A DNA stretch of 64,000 nt, from positions 1-64,000 of the forward strand of contig CAJFUK010000008.1 in the NCBI GenBank assembly GCA_904420125.1, written 5' to 3'. Of this stretch, positions 16,829 to 24,984 are shown piece by piece. Below the pieces are notes generated by a model. That model had not been told where the DNA came from. It was given only the letters and a program-made list of their open reading frames with translations, and did no database searches. A program made the translations under genes and the position numbers. How positions within the stretch are numbered: the stretch's first letter is position 1; each line of letters begins with the position of its first letter. Source of the stretch: Candidatus Falkowella caecavicola (GTDB lineage Bacteria; Bacillota; Clostridia; Oscillospirales; Ruminococcaceae).

Positions 16829-18016
16829 ATGCAATGTCAAAACTGCGGACAGAGATTGGCGGAAAACGCTCGGTTTTGTTCGTTCTGTGGACAGGGGGTG
16901 GTGACCGGAGCCCGGTTCTGTCCGTTTTGCGGGCAGGAACTGACGGCAGAGGCCCAGTTTTGTTCATTTTGTGGGCGGGCAGTACAGACAATACAGGAGA
17001 TACCGCAGGAAGAAGAAACAGCGGAGCAGGTGAGTGATACAGAAAGTATAGAAAATCATCAAAATACCGAAAGTAAAAACCAACACAAAGAAAAGAGACC
17101 TTTCCTGTCTCCTAAGCAGATCAAAATTGCCATCGCCGGCCTGGCAGGTATTTTATTGGTTGCTGTGGGGATTTTTGTCCTCCCGCCGTTAATCCGAGGG
17201 ACGGAGACGGTTTATTATCCGCTCGAAGAGATCTTTTATGACGCTGACGGCGACGTTACAGGTCGGATTGCATACGACTATGACAAAAAAGGGCATTTGC
17301 TTGTTCAGAATGAATACAACAGCGACGGAGATTTAGAGACCAGTCTAGAATATGCCTATGATTCCCACGGGAACCTGACCGAGGAGAAAGGGTATAAATG
17401 GGGAGAGTTAATAGATTGGCGGGAAACGGACTATAACTGGAGAAATCTTCCTGTAGCTTGCCGTTATGGTTATCAGGATGGCGAGAGGAGAGTTGAATAT
17501 AAGGACGAAATGCAGTATGACCGGGACGGGAACCTGGTCAAGTATATCAGTTATACCAGATCCGGTAATATCGGTAACTGGGTTGAAAACACCTATGACG
17601 AAAATGGGAACAAGCTGACAGAGACGCATTACTGGAACGATAAGGCGCAAGTATTCTATCGTTTTACCTATGATGAACAGGGCAATATGCTGACGCAGGA
17701 ACAGACTAATCAGGGCGGCGTGCGGAGAGAATGGACGGAATGGGTGTATGATGATAACCGGTGCGTCAGCACCACAGACTATAACGCGGCCGGGCTTTTG
17801 GTGAGGAAAACCGAATACACCTATGACGAGGCGGGAAATCTGCTGCGCAAGTCGCATAAAACCGAGATCGGCAATCCGGACGGCGACGGAATTTGGGAAT
17901 ATGTCTGCGACGAGCATGGGAATGTGTTGCAGGAGACAGAATATGATACGGACGGGAATATGATCGGCTGGACGGAAACTACATACGTTTCTTTTAAGGT
18001 TCCCGCGCAGTCCTAG
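16829..18016 (+). CDS. Zinc-ribbon, membrane-anchored YD-repeat protein
   Basis: About 395 residues. The N-terminus holds three consecutive zinc-ribbon half-motifs (CQNCGQRL, FCSFCGQG, FCPFCGQE, FCSFCGRA) in about 55 residues. A charged linker follows, then one transmembrane helix at about 95-120 (IAIAGLAGILLVAVGIFVLP). The rest is a run of about ten degenerate YD-type repeats (YDSHGNLTEEKGY, YDENGNKLTETHY, YDEAGNLLRKSHK), the pattern of Rhs/YD beta-strand proteins and often extracellular. The likely topology is cytoplasmic zinc ribbons and an outside repeat domain. ATG 16829 has GGCAGGG upstream; GTG 16820 is an alternative. Function unknown; no Rhs toxin tip is seen. It ends at a strong terminator. 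Confidence 0.75.
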   Translation: MQCQNCGQRLAENARFCSFCGQGVVTGARFCPFCGQELTAEAQFCSFCGRAVQTIQEIPQEEETAEQVSDTESIENHQNTESKNQHKEKRPFLSPKQIKIAIAGLAGILLVAVGIFVLPPLIRGTETVYYPLEEIFYDADGDVTGRIAYDYDKKGHLLVQNEYNSDGDLETSLEYAYDSHGNLTEEKGYKWGELIDWRETDYNWRNLPVACRYGYQDGERRVEYKDEMQYDRDGNLVKYISYTRSGNIGNWVENTYDENGNKLTETHYWNDKAQVFYRFTYDEQGNMLTQEQTNQGGVRREWTEWVYDDNRCVSTTDYNAAGLLVRKTEYTYDEAGNLLRKSHKTEIGNPDGDGIWEYVCDEHGNVLQETEYDTDGNMIGWTETTYVSFKVPAQS

Positions 18017-18021
18017 CCCCC

Positions 18022-18066
18022 AAAAAAATCCCCTGGCCATTTTCTGAATAGCCAGGGGATTTTTTT
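18022..18066. terminator. Bidirectional terminator
   Basis: A16-bp perfect inverted repeat, AAAAAAATCCCCTGGC/GCCAGGGGATTTTTTT, separates convergent genes and can serve both strands. Confidence 0.92.
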
Positions 18067-18148
18067 GACTTTTACAGGAACCGCCCATTGCCTGCCCCTT
18101 CGTCCGGAGAAGGCAGAAGACCGCAAAAGCGCAGGACGAAAATCCTTG

Positions 18149-19219
18149 TTATTGCAGTTTTTCAGCCAGCATCTGCGCTTTAACGCAGAGTTCGGCTGCT
18201 TTGAAGGCGTGTTCCTGGGTCATGGCGTTTTCGGTGCGGTGCATGCAGTCCAGAATCAGCTCTCCAAAGAAGGGGAATCCGACCTTTCCGCTGATATCAA
18301 ACGCCGTTTCTGCCTGCTTATTGGCCATGAAAACCCGGCCGCCCCGCGGTTCTGTGGCGAGATTCAGATATTTGCGCAGTTCAATATAACCTTCTGTACC
18401 CAAAATAAAAGTACGGCCATCGCCCCAGTTGCAGAGTCCATCAGGGGTAAACCAGTCTACACGGAAATAACCGCTCGCGCCGTTGTCCGCAACCAGCATA
18501 CAGTCGCCAAAGTCATCCAGTTCCGGATACTGGGGGTGATTATAATTGGCAATCTGACTCCGGACAACCCGCGCGTCCTGCGCACCGGTATAAAATAAAA
18601 ACTGCTCGATCTGATGGCTGCCGATATCGCAGAGGATACCGCCGTATTTTTCCTTCTGGAAAAACCAATCCGGGCGGGGGCTGCAATACAGGCGGTGGGG
18701 GCCCATGCCGATGGTCTGGATGACTCTGCCGATGGCGCCCTGTTCAATCAGCTGTCCGGCGAATACCGCGTCTTCGACATGCAGACGTTCGCTGTAGTAG
18801 ACCATATATTTGCGCCCGGTTTCTTTCACCTTTGCCTTAGCCAGTTCCAGCTGTCCTAATGTGGTCAAGGGCGCTTTATCCGTAAAATAATCCTTACCCG
18901 CGTCCATCACCCGCAGGCCCAGCGCGCAGCGTTCGCTGGTGACGCAGGCGCTGGCCACCAATCTGACTTCCGGGTCGCTTAGCACCTCTTCTTCACTCCG
19001 GGCGCGTTTGGCCTGGGGAAACATCGCACCGTACTGCTCCATCTTCTGTGGATCCGGGTCCCAGATCCATTTCAAGGTTGCGCCGGCATCCATCAGGGCC
19101 TGCGTCATACCGCATACATGAGAGTGATCGAACCCGACTGCTGCAAAAACAAATTCGCCTGGCCGGACCACTGGGGCGGGCCATCCCTTGGGGGCGTATT
19201 CTTTCGTTAAATCTGTCAT
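18149..19219 (-). CDS. Gfo/Idh/MocA-family oxidoreductase A
   Basis: 356 residues from ATG 19219, preceded by GGGAGGAAAATAAG. The N-terminal half is a Rossmann domain (FVFAAVGFDHSHVCGM with a less regular glycine motif), and TDKAPLTTLGQLELAK corresponds to the family E-K-P segment with D-K-A. GGILCDIGSHQIEQFLFYTG is the C-terminal-domain motif with the conserved histidine. Such enzymes oxidise or reduce sugars, inositols or their derivatives with NAD(P). It starts one base after the stop of the next oxidoreductase gene, so the two are translated from one message and probably act on the same pathway. Confidence 0.85.
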   Translation of the reverse strand: MTDLTKEYAPKGWPAPVVRPGEFVFAAVGFDHSHVCGMTQALMDAGATLKWIWDPDPQKMEQYGAMFPQAKRARSEEEVLSDPEVRLVASACVTSERCALGLRVMDAGKDYFTDKAPLTTLGQLELAKAKVKETGRKYMVYYSERLHVEDAVFAGQLIEQGAIGRVIQTIGMGPHRLYCSPRPDWFFQKEKYGGILCDIGSHQIEQFLFYTGAQDARVVRSQIANYNHPQYPELDDFGDCMLVADNGASGYFRVDWFTPDGLCNWGDGRTFILGTEGYIELRKYLNLATEPRGGRVFMANKQAETAFDISGKVGFPFFGELILDCMHRTENAMTQEHAFKAAELCVKAQMLAEKLQ

Positions 19220-19220
19220 C

Positions 19221-20390
19221 TTATTTTCCTCCCTGATAATCACTGCCAGTGGTGATTTCTTTTTGTGTGCCCAGCTGGACAACACTGTTTGTTTTTTCAT
19301 AAAAATGGACTGCGTTTTCCCGCATCCCTTTGCTGGTATAGTATGGATCGTCCGGCAGGATCGGCAACAGGACCTCCCGGTGTTCAAATCCGGCTTTGTA
19401 GATTGCGGTGATCAGCTCGATGGTTAACCGGCCGCTCTGACTGGTGATCAGCGGCTGTCCACCGGTTTCAATCGCCGTCATCACATCGTCAATTTCTCCG
19501 TCGTGCCCTACATATTTGAGCTGGGGAAGGGATGCATAATATGTTTGGAGTTCCTCGCGAAGGGTTGGGTTATCCATGGGGAAGCCGTCGTCTTTGGAAA
19601 GTTGGGCGGCGACACGCCACGGGGCCGACACACGGGCATGTTCCCCCTGGAAAATGATTTCCTGCTCTTCACCGTGGTGAATGACGGAACTGGTGATCTG
19701 CGCTACGGCGCCGTCGGCATACTGCATCGCGGCAATCGAGATATCTTCCACCTCGGCATTGTCATGGGCGGCGTTGCTTAAAATCGCCTGTACCCGTTCC
19801 GGCCGCCCCATCATCCAGCCCAGCATATCAATATGATGAACCGCATGATTTAGCGTACAGCCGCCGCCTTCCTTTTCCCAGGTGCCCCGCCACCAAAGAT
19901 CATAGTAGCAGTGGCCCCGCCACCAGTAAGAGTTGATCTGCGCATGCAGAATCCGACCGATTTTTCCGCTGTCAATGACGTTTTTCAAATGCATGATCGG
20001 ATCCCGGAAACGGTTCTGCGCGATGACGGCATGAATTTTGCCGCTTTTTTTTGCAGCAGCAATGATCTGATCGCATTCTTCCAGCGTAGGCGCCATCGGC
20101 TTTTCAGTGATTACATGCTTACCGTCGTTTAAGAAATTGACCGTAATTTCCGCATGGCAATAAGGCGGGGTACAGACACTGACCAGATCAATGTCCTTTC
20201 TCCCCAGCAGCTTATGATGGTCATCGACGATTTCTACACCGGTCAGTCCAAAACGTTCCGCTTTTTCCTGTGCTTTTTCCGGATAGATATCACAGAGCGC
20301 AACGATTTTGCAGCGTTCCGGAAACGCCAGATATGCGCCGATATGCGCGGGAGAAATATTTCCCGTACCAATGATAGCAACACCCAACAT
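19221..20390 (-). CDS. Gfo/Idh/MocA-family oxidoreductase B
   Basis: 389 residues. The classic N-terminal NAD-binding motif VAIIGTGNISPAHIGAY and the catalytic ITEKPMAPTLEECD (E-K-P) are present. GGCTLNHAVHHIDMLGWMMG carries the H-x-x-x-x-D-like motif. TTG or ATG starts are both near 20390; AAGGAGGGG lies upstream. It leads a two-gene operon with oxidoreductase A and is divergent from an AraC-type regulator across about 200 bases, the usual arrangement of a substrate-induced sugar operon. The substrate is unknown. Confidence 0.9.
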   Translation of the reverse strand: MLGVAIIGTGNISPAHIGAYLAFPERCKIVALCDIYPEKAQEKAERFGLTGVEIVDDHHKLLGRKDIDLVSVCTPPYCHAEITVNFLNDGKHVITEKPMAPTLEECDQIIAAAKKSGKIHAVIAQNRFRDPIMHLKNVIDSGKIGRILHAQINSYWWRGHCYYDLWWRGTWEKEGGGCTLNHAVHHIDMLGWMMGRPERVQAILSNAAHDNAEVEDISIAAMQYADGAVAQITSSVIHHGEEQEIIFQGEHARVSAPWRVAAQLSKDDGFPMDNPTLREELQTYYASLPQLKYVGHDGEIDDVMTAIETGGQPLITSQSGRLTIELITAIYKAGFEHREVLLPILPDDPYYTSKGMRENAVHFYEKTNSVVQLGTQKEITTGSDYQGGK

Positions 20391-20540
20391 ACAGACCCCT
20401 CCTTAAAATTTTAACGGATGGCTTTTCTTGCAGTATACCATATCTGCCAGCGCTTTCCCATAGGACAATTGCTTTCTTTTTATAAAAATTAAAGAAAATA
20501 TTGGTTGCAAAGTCAGAGAAAAATATACGGGAATTCATGA

Positions 20541-20569
20541 TTGACAACCCCTATGATCTATGATATTGT
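20541..20569 (+). promoter_or_regulatory. SigA promoter of the AraC-type regulator
   Basis: TTGACA (20541-20546), 17-base spacer, TATTGT (20564-20569). It overlaps the first ATG of the open frame (20560), which argues that translation starts further down, at GTG 20599. Confidence 0.75.
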
Positions 20570-20598
20570 TAAATTATTCAAATTCAGGGGGGATATCC

Positions 20599-21345
20599 GT
20601 GGCCGAGGAACTGCATCCAAAACTGGTGTATTTTGTACAGAAAACTTGTACAGATCAATGGAAAATCCGCAACCACCATGTGGAAACCTATTGTCTGGTA
20701 TTCATACAGAAAGGCAGCGCGGATTATCAGATTGACGGGGAGGCCGTTCATGTGGAAGCGGGCGATATCCTGTTTATCCGTCCGGGAAGCACGCGATCAG
20801 CATCGACACAGGGGATGTACTGCACTGCGCTGGATTTTCTGCTCCCTGCGGGAGAAGATGTCCAGATGGATCAGGTGCGGCATTATGGCAATTTTGCAGG
20901 CTTTCACTGGCTGTTTCAGGAGCTTTACTATGAGTGGCTACAGCGGAAAGAAGGCTATCAGCTGAAATGTCAGGCGATTTTTGCCCTGATTCTGCATCAA
21001 ATTCTGTACGGCTCCGACGGCCACCATAACGCGTATATCAATCAGATCAAACGGTATGTGGTCGACCATTACAACGAAGAGCTGACATTGGATCAGCTGG
21101 CTGATATCACGGGGTTGAGTTCAGTATACTGCGGCGCGCTGTTCAAGAAGGTGGAAGGGCAATCAATCCACACATTTATTTCCCGCGTCCGGATGAATCA
21201 GGCCATGATGCTGTTACGGAACGGCGAATACACAGTGAGCGAGGTGGCTGAGAAGGTCGGATTTAAAGACGTCTATTATTTCAGCAACAGCTTTAAAAAA
21301 TTCGCCGGTATCAGTCCGAGCGCCTATAAAAAGCGGCCTAAATAG
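20599..21345 (+). CDS. AraC-family transcriptional regulator
   Basis: 248 residues from GTG 20599, seven bases after AGGGGGG. The N-terminal half is a cupin-like sensor domain (YQIDGEAVHVEAGDILFIRPG). The C-terminal 100 residues hold two helix-turn-helix units: LTLDQLADITGLSSVYCGALFKK, and YTVSEVAEKVGFKDVYYFSNSFKKFAGISP with the AraC signature. It probably senses a sugar and activates the divergent Gfo/Idh/MocA operon. Nothing else on the plus strand follows it closely. Confidence 0.92.
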   Translation: MAEELHPKLVYFVQKTCTDQWKIRNHHVETYCLVFIQKGSADYQIDGEAVHVEAGDILFIRPGSTRSASTQGMYCTALDFLLPAGEDVQMDQVRHYGNFAGFHWLFQELYYEWLQRKEGYQLKCQAIFALILHQILYGSDGHHNAYINQIKRYVVDHYNEELTLDQLADITGLSSVYCGALFKKVEGQSIHTFISRVRMNQAMMLLRNGEYTVSEVAEKVGFKDVYYFSNSFKKFAGISPSAYKKRPK

Positions 21346-22383
21346 AAAGGAAGGGCGGATATGGGCAGCCGGCAGGGACAATCCATAAAACAACCCCGGA
21401 AAGAAACACCATAAGAGGATAAAGGAACTGTTTCAAAAATGACGGTATAGTTAAGGCTATGCCGTTTTTGGTTAGTCCACTACCTTAAATATTAAGGAAA
21501 GTCTCTTCCGTTTTCTGAGAGATTCGTATCAGATCAATGCCATGATGCATTTTCTCTTCCCAAAGCCTTACAATCAGGAATAAAAATTTTTTACTCAGCG
21601 ATTCAGTTATTCGGCCCGCTTTCAGTGGATTTATTTCAGCGGCTATGGTATCCTTATGCCATATTGACAACAGAACGGGTGAAGGGGAGACATTCCGCGG
21701 GGACCGGATCATTGTCTGTGCGGGAAAGACAGAACTGATGGGAATGATTTTTAAAGGTTCATGGGTTTCAAAATCATACAGGAAAAATGCCGCTGCAGGG
21801 GAGCAGGAGAGTTGCATAAGAACAATTGACAAGAAACTACGCGCAATCCATGGAAACGGGATGCTGACAGCCAGATGGCGCTATGACCCTCGTCCAAAGC
21901 CATAGCGCCGTCTGGCATCGGAGTTGCCAAGGGGCGCGGCACCCCTTGGCATAGTTGTGTTATACGCCCTGCCGGCATTGTCGTAAAAATAATGCTGCCT
22001 CCGGGGTGGGGAGAAGAAAGGGTAAGAGGGGGTAAGGGGCAAAGGGTAAGGATATTTGAAATGGCCGGAAAACAGTTCTGTGATTGCGTGGCGTGAGCTG
22101 CAAGCAAAAAGACTGGTTTCATCATCAGCAGACAGGGCGTATATGATCCCTCGTCCCTCGTCATCGCTCAACTATGGGACAAAGTGTCCCGGACTTGTAA
22201 GCCACCTGCCCGGAAAAACGAGCGGGTTTTTCTTGAAAACTGGAATAGGCGGAAAGCCTTTTTAGGGCTTTCCGCCTTGATTGCCCGTCAGCAAAAATGG
22301 ACGGGACTGTCAACGGCGGCACAATTGATGTGCCGTTTATCTTGCGGTTGACTGGCTTTGCGATCTTTCCGACAAACTGGAAA
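21346..22383. other. One-kilobase stretch without a supported gene
   Basis: A terminator-like hairpin ACGGTATAG/CTATGCCGT plus T run (about 21440-21471) follows the AraC gene. Further hairpins are TGCCAAGGGG/CCCCTTGGCA (about 21928-21954), GGGACA/TGTCCC near 22175 and GGCGGAAAGCC/GGGCTTTCCGCC (about 22250-22278). A 115-residue minus frame at 21485-21832 has no ribosome binding site or recognisable domain. The stretch resembles decayed or repeat DNA. Confidence 0.45.
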
Positions 22384-22824
22384 TTACAAAGCAAAGCGAT
22401 AAATCATTACCTGCCTTTTCCCGTCAGCATACATCTCATGGCCTTCAGGAATATCGGCAATTTCAACATATTCTCCGTCAGCGATCTGGCAGGTTCTTGA
22501 AGAAGCTGTATTGGTGGGAACGCATGTAATGATTAAATAGTTCATGTTATGTTTTTTTGCTTGATTAAAGAGAAGTGCGCAGGCTTTTGCAGCATAGTGA
22601 TGTCCTCTATAAGGCGCATCTATGCCATAACCGATGTTTCCCCCAATATATGTTTTATCATTATGTCCGATTCTAAGATCACAATAACCGATCTTTGTAC
22701 CATCAAGAAGACAAATATCGAAATAGTATGCTGGAAGCCATTGCTTTTCAGGCTGCTCATCACAGGTTTTTACTAACCTTAAGAATATTTCTTCATCTTT
22801 TAAGTCCGTCACATCATAAAACAT
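22384..22824 (-). CDS. GNAT-family N-acetyltransferase
   Basis: 146 residues from ATG 22824, eight bases after GGAGGA. The core GNIGYGIDAPYRGHHYAAKAC is the acetyl-CoA-binding motif A (R-G-x-x-x-A variant of Q/R-x-x-G-x-G/A). NTASSRTCQIADGEYVEI resembles the end of RimJ/RimL-like enzymes, where the last strand after N-x-A-S follows. The substrate is not predictable. AT-rich relative to the window average; adjacent to a 45-bp repeat block. Confidence 0.82.
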   Translation of the reverse strand: MFYDVTDLKDEEIFLRLVKTCDEQPEKQWLPAYYFDICLLDGTKIGYCDLRIGHNDKTYIGGNIGYGIDAPYRGHHYAAKACALLFNQAKKHNMNYLIITCVPTNTASSRTCQIADGEYVEIADIPEGHEMYADGKRQVMIYRFAL

Positions 22825-23002
22825 ATTGCCTGTCCTCCGAAAATCCCGATTTGTCGCTGACTTCATTGTAGCATAGCGGCTTATAAAGTCTATGAAAATG
22901 TATATGGATCTGGACAATCAGGGGAGGAACAAACCCTGTACTTCAAGGCATTATAAGCACAACACCGGGCAAATAACAGAATGTATTGCCTGCGGGATGT
23001 CT

Positions 23003-23332
23003 GTAAAATCCGACTTGGATTTGGGTTCTGTACTTGGTGCATGTATGCGAAAAACGATATTGGATTTGTCGCCGAAGCAGGTGCATTGCCCGTGAAATCT
23101 GACGTTGGATTTGCCCTCAATGGAGGAGCTTCGCCAGTGAAATCCGATACCTCATCGGAATTGTCCGAGGTCGGATATGCCTTCAATGCAGGAGCATTGT
23201 CTGCGAAATCCGACATTGAATTTGAAACCAAAGCAGGAGCTGTTTGTGTGAAATCCAACTTTGGATTTGTCCCCAATGAGGGAGCATTGTCACCCATATC
23301 CAACTGTACAATTGTTGGATTTGCACGCATAC
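23003..23332 (+). repeat. 45-bp tandem repeat block
   Basis: About seven degenerate units of 45 bases with consensus GAAATCCGAC-TTGGATTTG at the start and CAATGCAGGAGCATTGTC later. Unit lengths are in frame, so both strands read as 15-residue peptide repeats, but there is no start signal. One longer unit (23139-23223) recurs inverted at 24576-24655. Confidence 0.75.
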
Positions 23333-23481
23333 CTTATCCTTAAAAATCCGCTTCTATTTGTCCATGTCACCCTTGCCATGCCTGTGCAACTGAGATATAA
23401 TGATGATAACAGGTGAAAGCCTGTCAGACCGTTACCTGTGCAGTCTCCTGCAAACGGTAGTTATTTGAAAGGAACATAAAA

Positions 23482-24522
23482 ATGAATTATGCAATTTTAT
23501 ATAATCCGGGTCACAACAGGGTATATTTTGAAACATCATTAAAACTTTCGATTTCGGAATTTCATATTGTCGCGCAAAAATTCTCTACAGAATTTGAAAA
23601 TTTGCAGCACCAAAATATTGATGGCTTGGATTATTTGACATTTGAGACAAGCCAGGCGTTGTCTTCCTCAGATGTAAAAATGATTTTTGATTTATCTTTT
23701 ATATATGCTCTTTTCCAAATAGAATACTGGAACGGGGAACTTTATTTGAAACCGATTCGAAAAATAAGGGAAGATTTTGTTGATGAGAGCATTGGGTCCA
23801 TATTGAAATATACTGGAAAGACCAATGAAATTTTTACAAGAATGATGATTAACGTGGCTTTTTACTCGCAAAGCAATCATGAAAATATCCGGTTGCTGGA
23901 TCCGATTGCCGGTAAGGGGACAACCTTATATGAGGGCTTAAGGAAGGGATATCATGTATATGGCATTGAAATTGGCGACAGTCTGGTCAACGAGTCCTAC
24001 CACTTTGTCAAAAGATTTTTAGAAACAGCAAAATATAAATTTGATTACGCTTCTATAAAAATATCCGGATCCAATAAGTCTTTTTCAGCTTGCAGGCATA
24101 CTTTTGAGACTGCCAGAACCAAAGAGGACTTTAAAAATAAAAACACCCGAGTAATCGAATTCATTGCCGGAAACGCACGGTATGCTGATCAATATTACAG
24201 GAAGAACTATTTTGACATCATTGTCGGCGATTTGCCCTATGGTGTGCAACACGGTAATGTCACAAATGAAAAACAATCTTCCCTGACAAGAAACCCCGCA
24301 GAATTGCTTCATGCCTGCCTTCCTGCATGGAAAAAAGTCTTGAAGCCAAACGGAATCATCGTTTTGGCGTGGAACTGCCATGTACTGCCCCGTAAAAAAA
24401 TGGAGGAGCTTTTTGAAGAACAGGGGTTTACTGTAAAAAACGACGCCCCTTATTTACAGTTTGAACACAGGGTTGATCAATCAATATTAAGAGATATGAT
24501 CGTAGCACAAAAAAATTTGTGA
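23482..24522 (+). CDS. TRM11/THUMP-like RNA methyltransferase
   Basis: 346 residues. Residues 1-120 are a less conserved N-terminal part. Motif I is LLDPIAGKGTTLYEGLRKGYHVYGIEI, and IIVGDLPYGVQHG carries the D-L-P-Y-G version of the (D/N)PPY catalytic motif of N2-guanine RNA methylases such as TRM11/TrmG10 (UPF0020 type). A role in tRNA or rRNA guanine methylation follows from the family; the target is not known. AAAGGA lies before ATG 23482. AT-rich, and enclosed by inverted copies of an 80-bp repeat, so it may have arrived as a unit. Confidence 0.82.
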   Translation: MNYAILYNPGHNRVYFETSLKLSISEFHIVAQKFSTEFENLQHQNIDGLDYLTFETSQALSSSDVKMIFDLSFIYALFQIEYWNGELYLKPIRKIREDFVDESIGSILKYTGKTNEIFTRMMINVAFYSQSNHENIRLLDPIAGKGTTLYEGLRKGYHVYGIEIGDSLVNESYHFVKRFLETAKYKFDYASIKISGSNKSFSACRHTFETARTKEDFKNKNTRVIEFIAGNARYADQYYRKNYFDIIVGDLPYGVQHGNVTNEKQSSLTRNPAELLHACLPAWKKVLKPNGIIVLAWNCHVLPRKKMEELFEEQGFTVKNDAPYLQFEHRVDQSILRDMIVAQKNL

Positions 24523-24575
24523 CCCAAAGGGATTATGTAAAAATTAGCATCCGTATTACCTGCGCTTCGGAGATA

Positions 24576-24655
24576 AATCCAATATCGGATTTTGCGGACA
24601 ATGTTCTTGCATTGAAGGCATATCCGACCTCGTTCCGATGAGGTGTCGGATTTCA
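24576..24655 (-). repeat. Inverted copy of the repeat unit at 23139-23223
   Basis: On the minus strand it matches 23139-23223 nearly base for base apart from a five-base gap and a few substitutions. Shared landmarks are the ACCTCATCGGA block and TCGGATATGCCTTCAATGCA. Confidence 0.8.
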
Positions 24656-24846
24656 CAGATAAATCTCCAGTATCAACGGGGAACTTTCATCAAAACAGAA
24701 ACATGGTTTGGTAAACAGGCCGGACGGATCCGGCGGGTATGGCCCCGATGAACTATCTGGTGTTTCTGGGTTGAACAGGATTTCAGCTGGCCATCTGAGG
24801 TATGTGTAAAGAATGTCAGAAGCATACCCTGGGGCCAAGACAGATT

Positions 24847-24885
24847 AAAAGCAGCCAGCCCTCGCCATCGGGCCGGCTGCTTTTT
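24847..24885. terminator. Terminator, probably bidirectional
   Basis: Stem AAAAGCAGCC-GCCC/GGGC-GGCTGCTTTTT with one mismatch. It lies between the plus-strand methylase and the minus-strand GH43 gene. A second hairpin, CCGGTCGG/CCGACCGG, follows at about 24902-24925. Confidence 0.85.
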
Positions 24886-24984
24886 CAGACCGTTTCCTGA
24901 TCCGGTCGGATTTTTACCGACCGGTCTTTGGACTGTGAAAAAACTTTTTTTGTTGTTTGATGGAGCGCGCGTGCGGGTTGGATG

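Noticed and set aside
21485-21832. 115-residue minus-strand ORF
   Set aside because: No ribosome binding site, no domain, and it lies in hairpin-rich, apparently decayed sequence.
23003-23332. CRISPR array
   Set aside because: Units are contiguous and degenerate with no unique spacers, and no cas genes are present. The same applies to 42541-42666.
22890-23343. ORFs through the 45-bp repeats on both strands
   Set aside because: No start with a ribosome binding site; the open frames follow from repeat units that are multiples of three.
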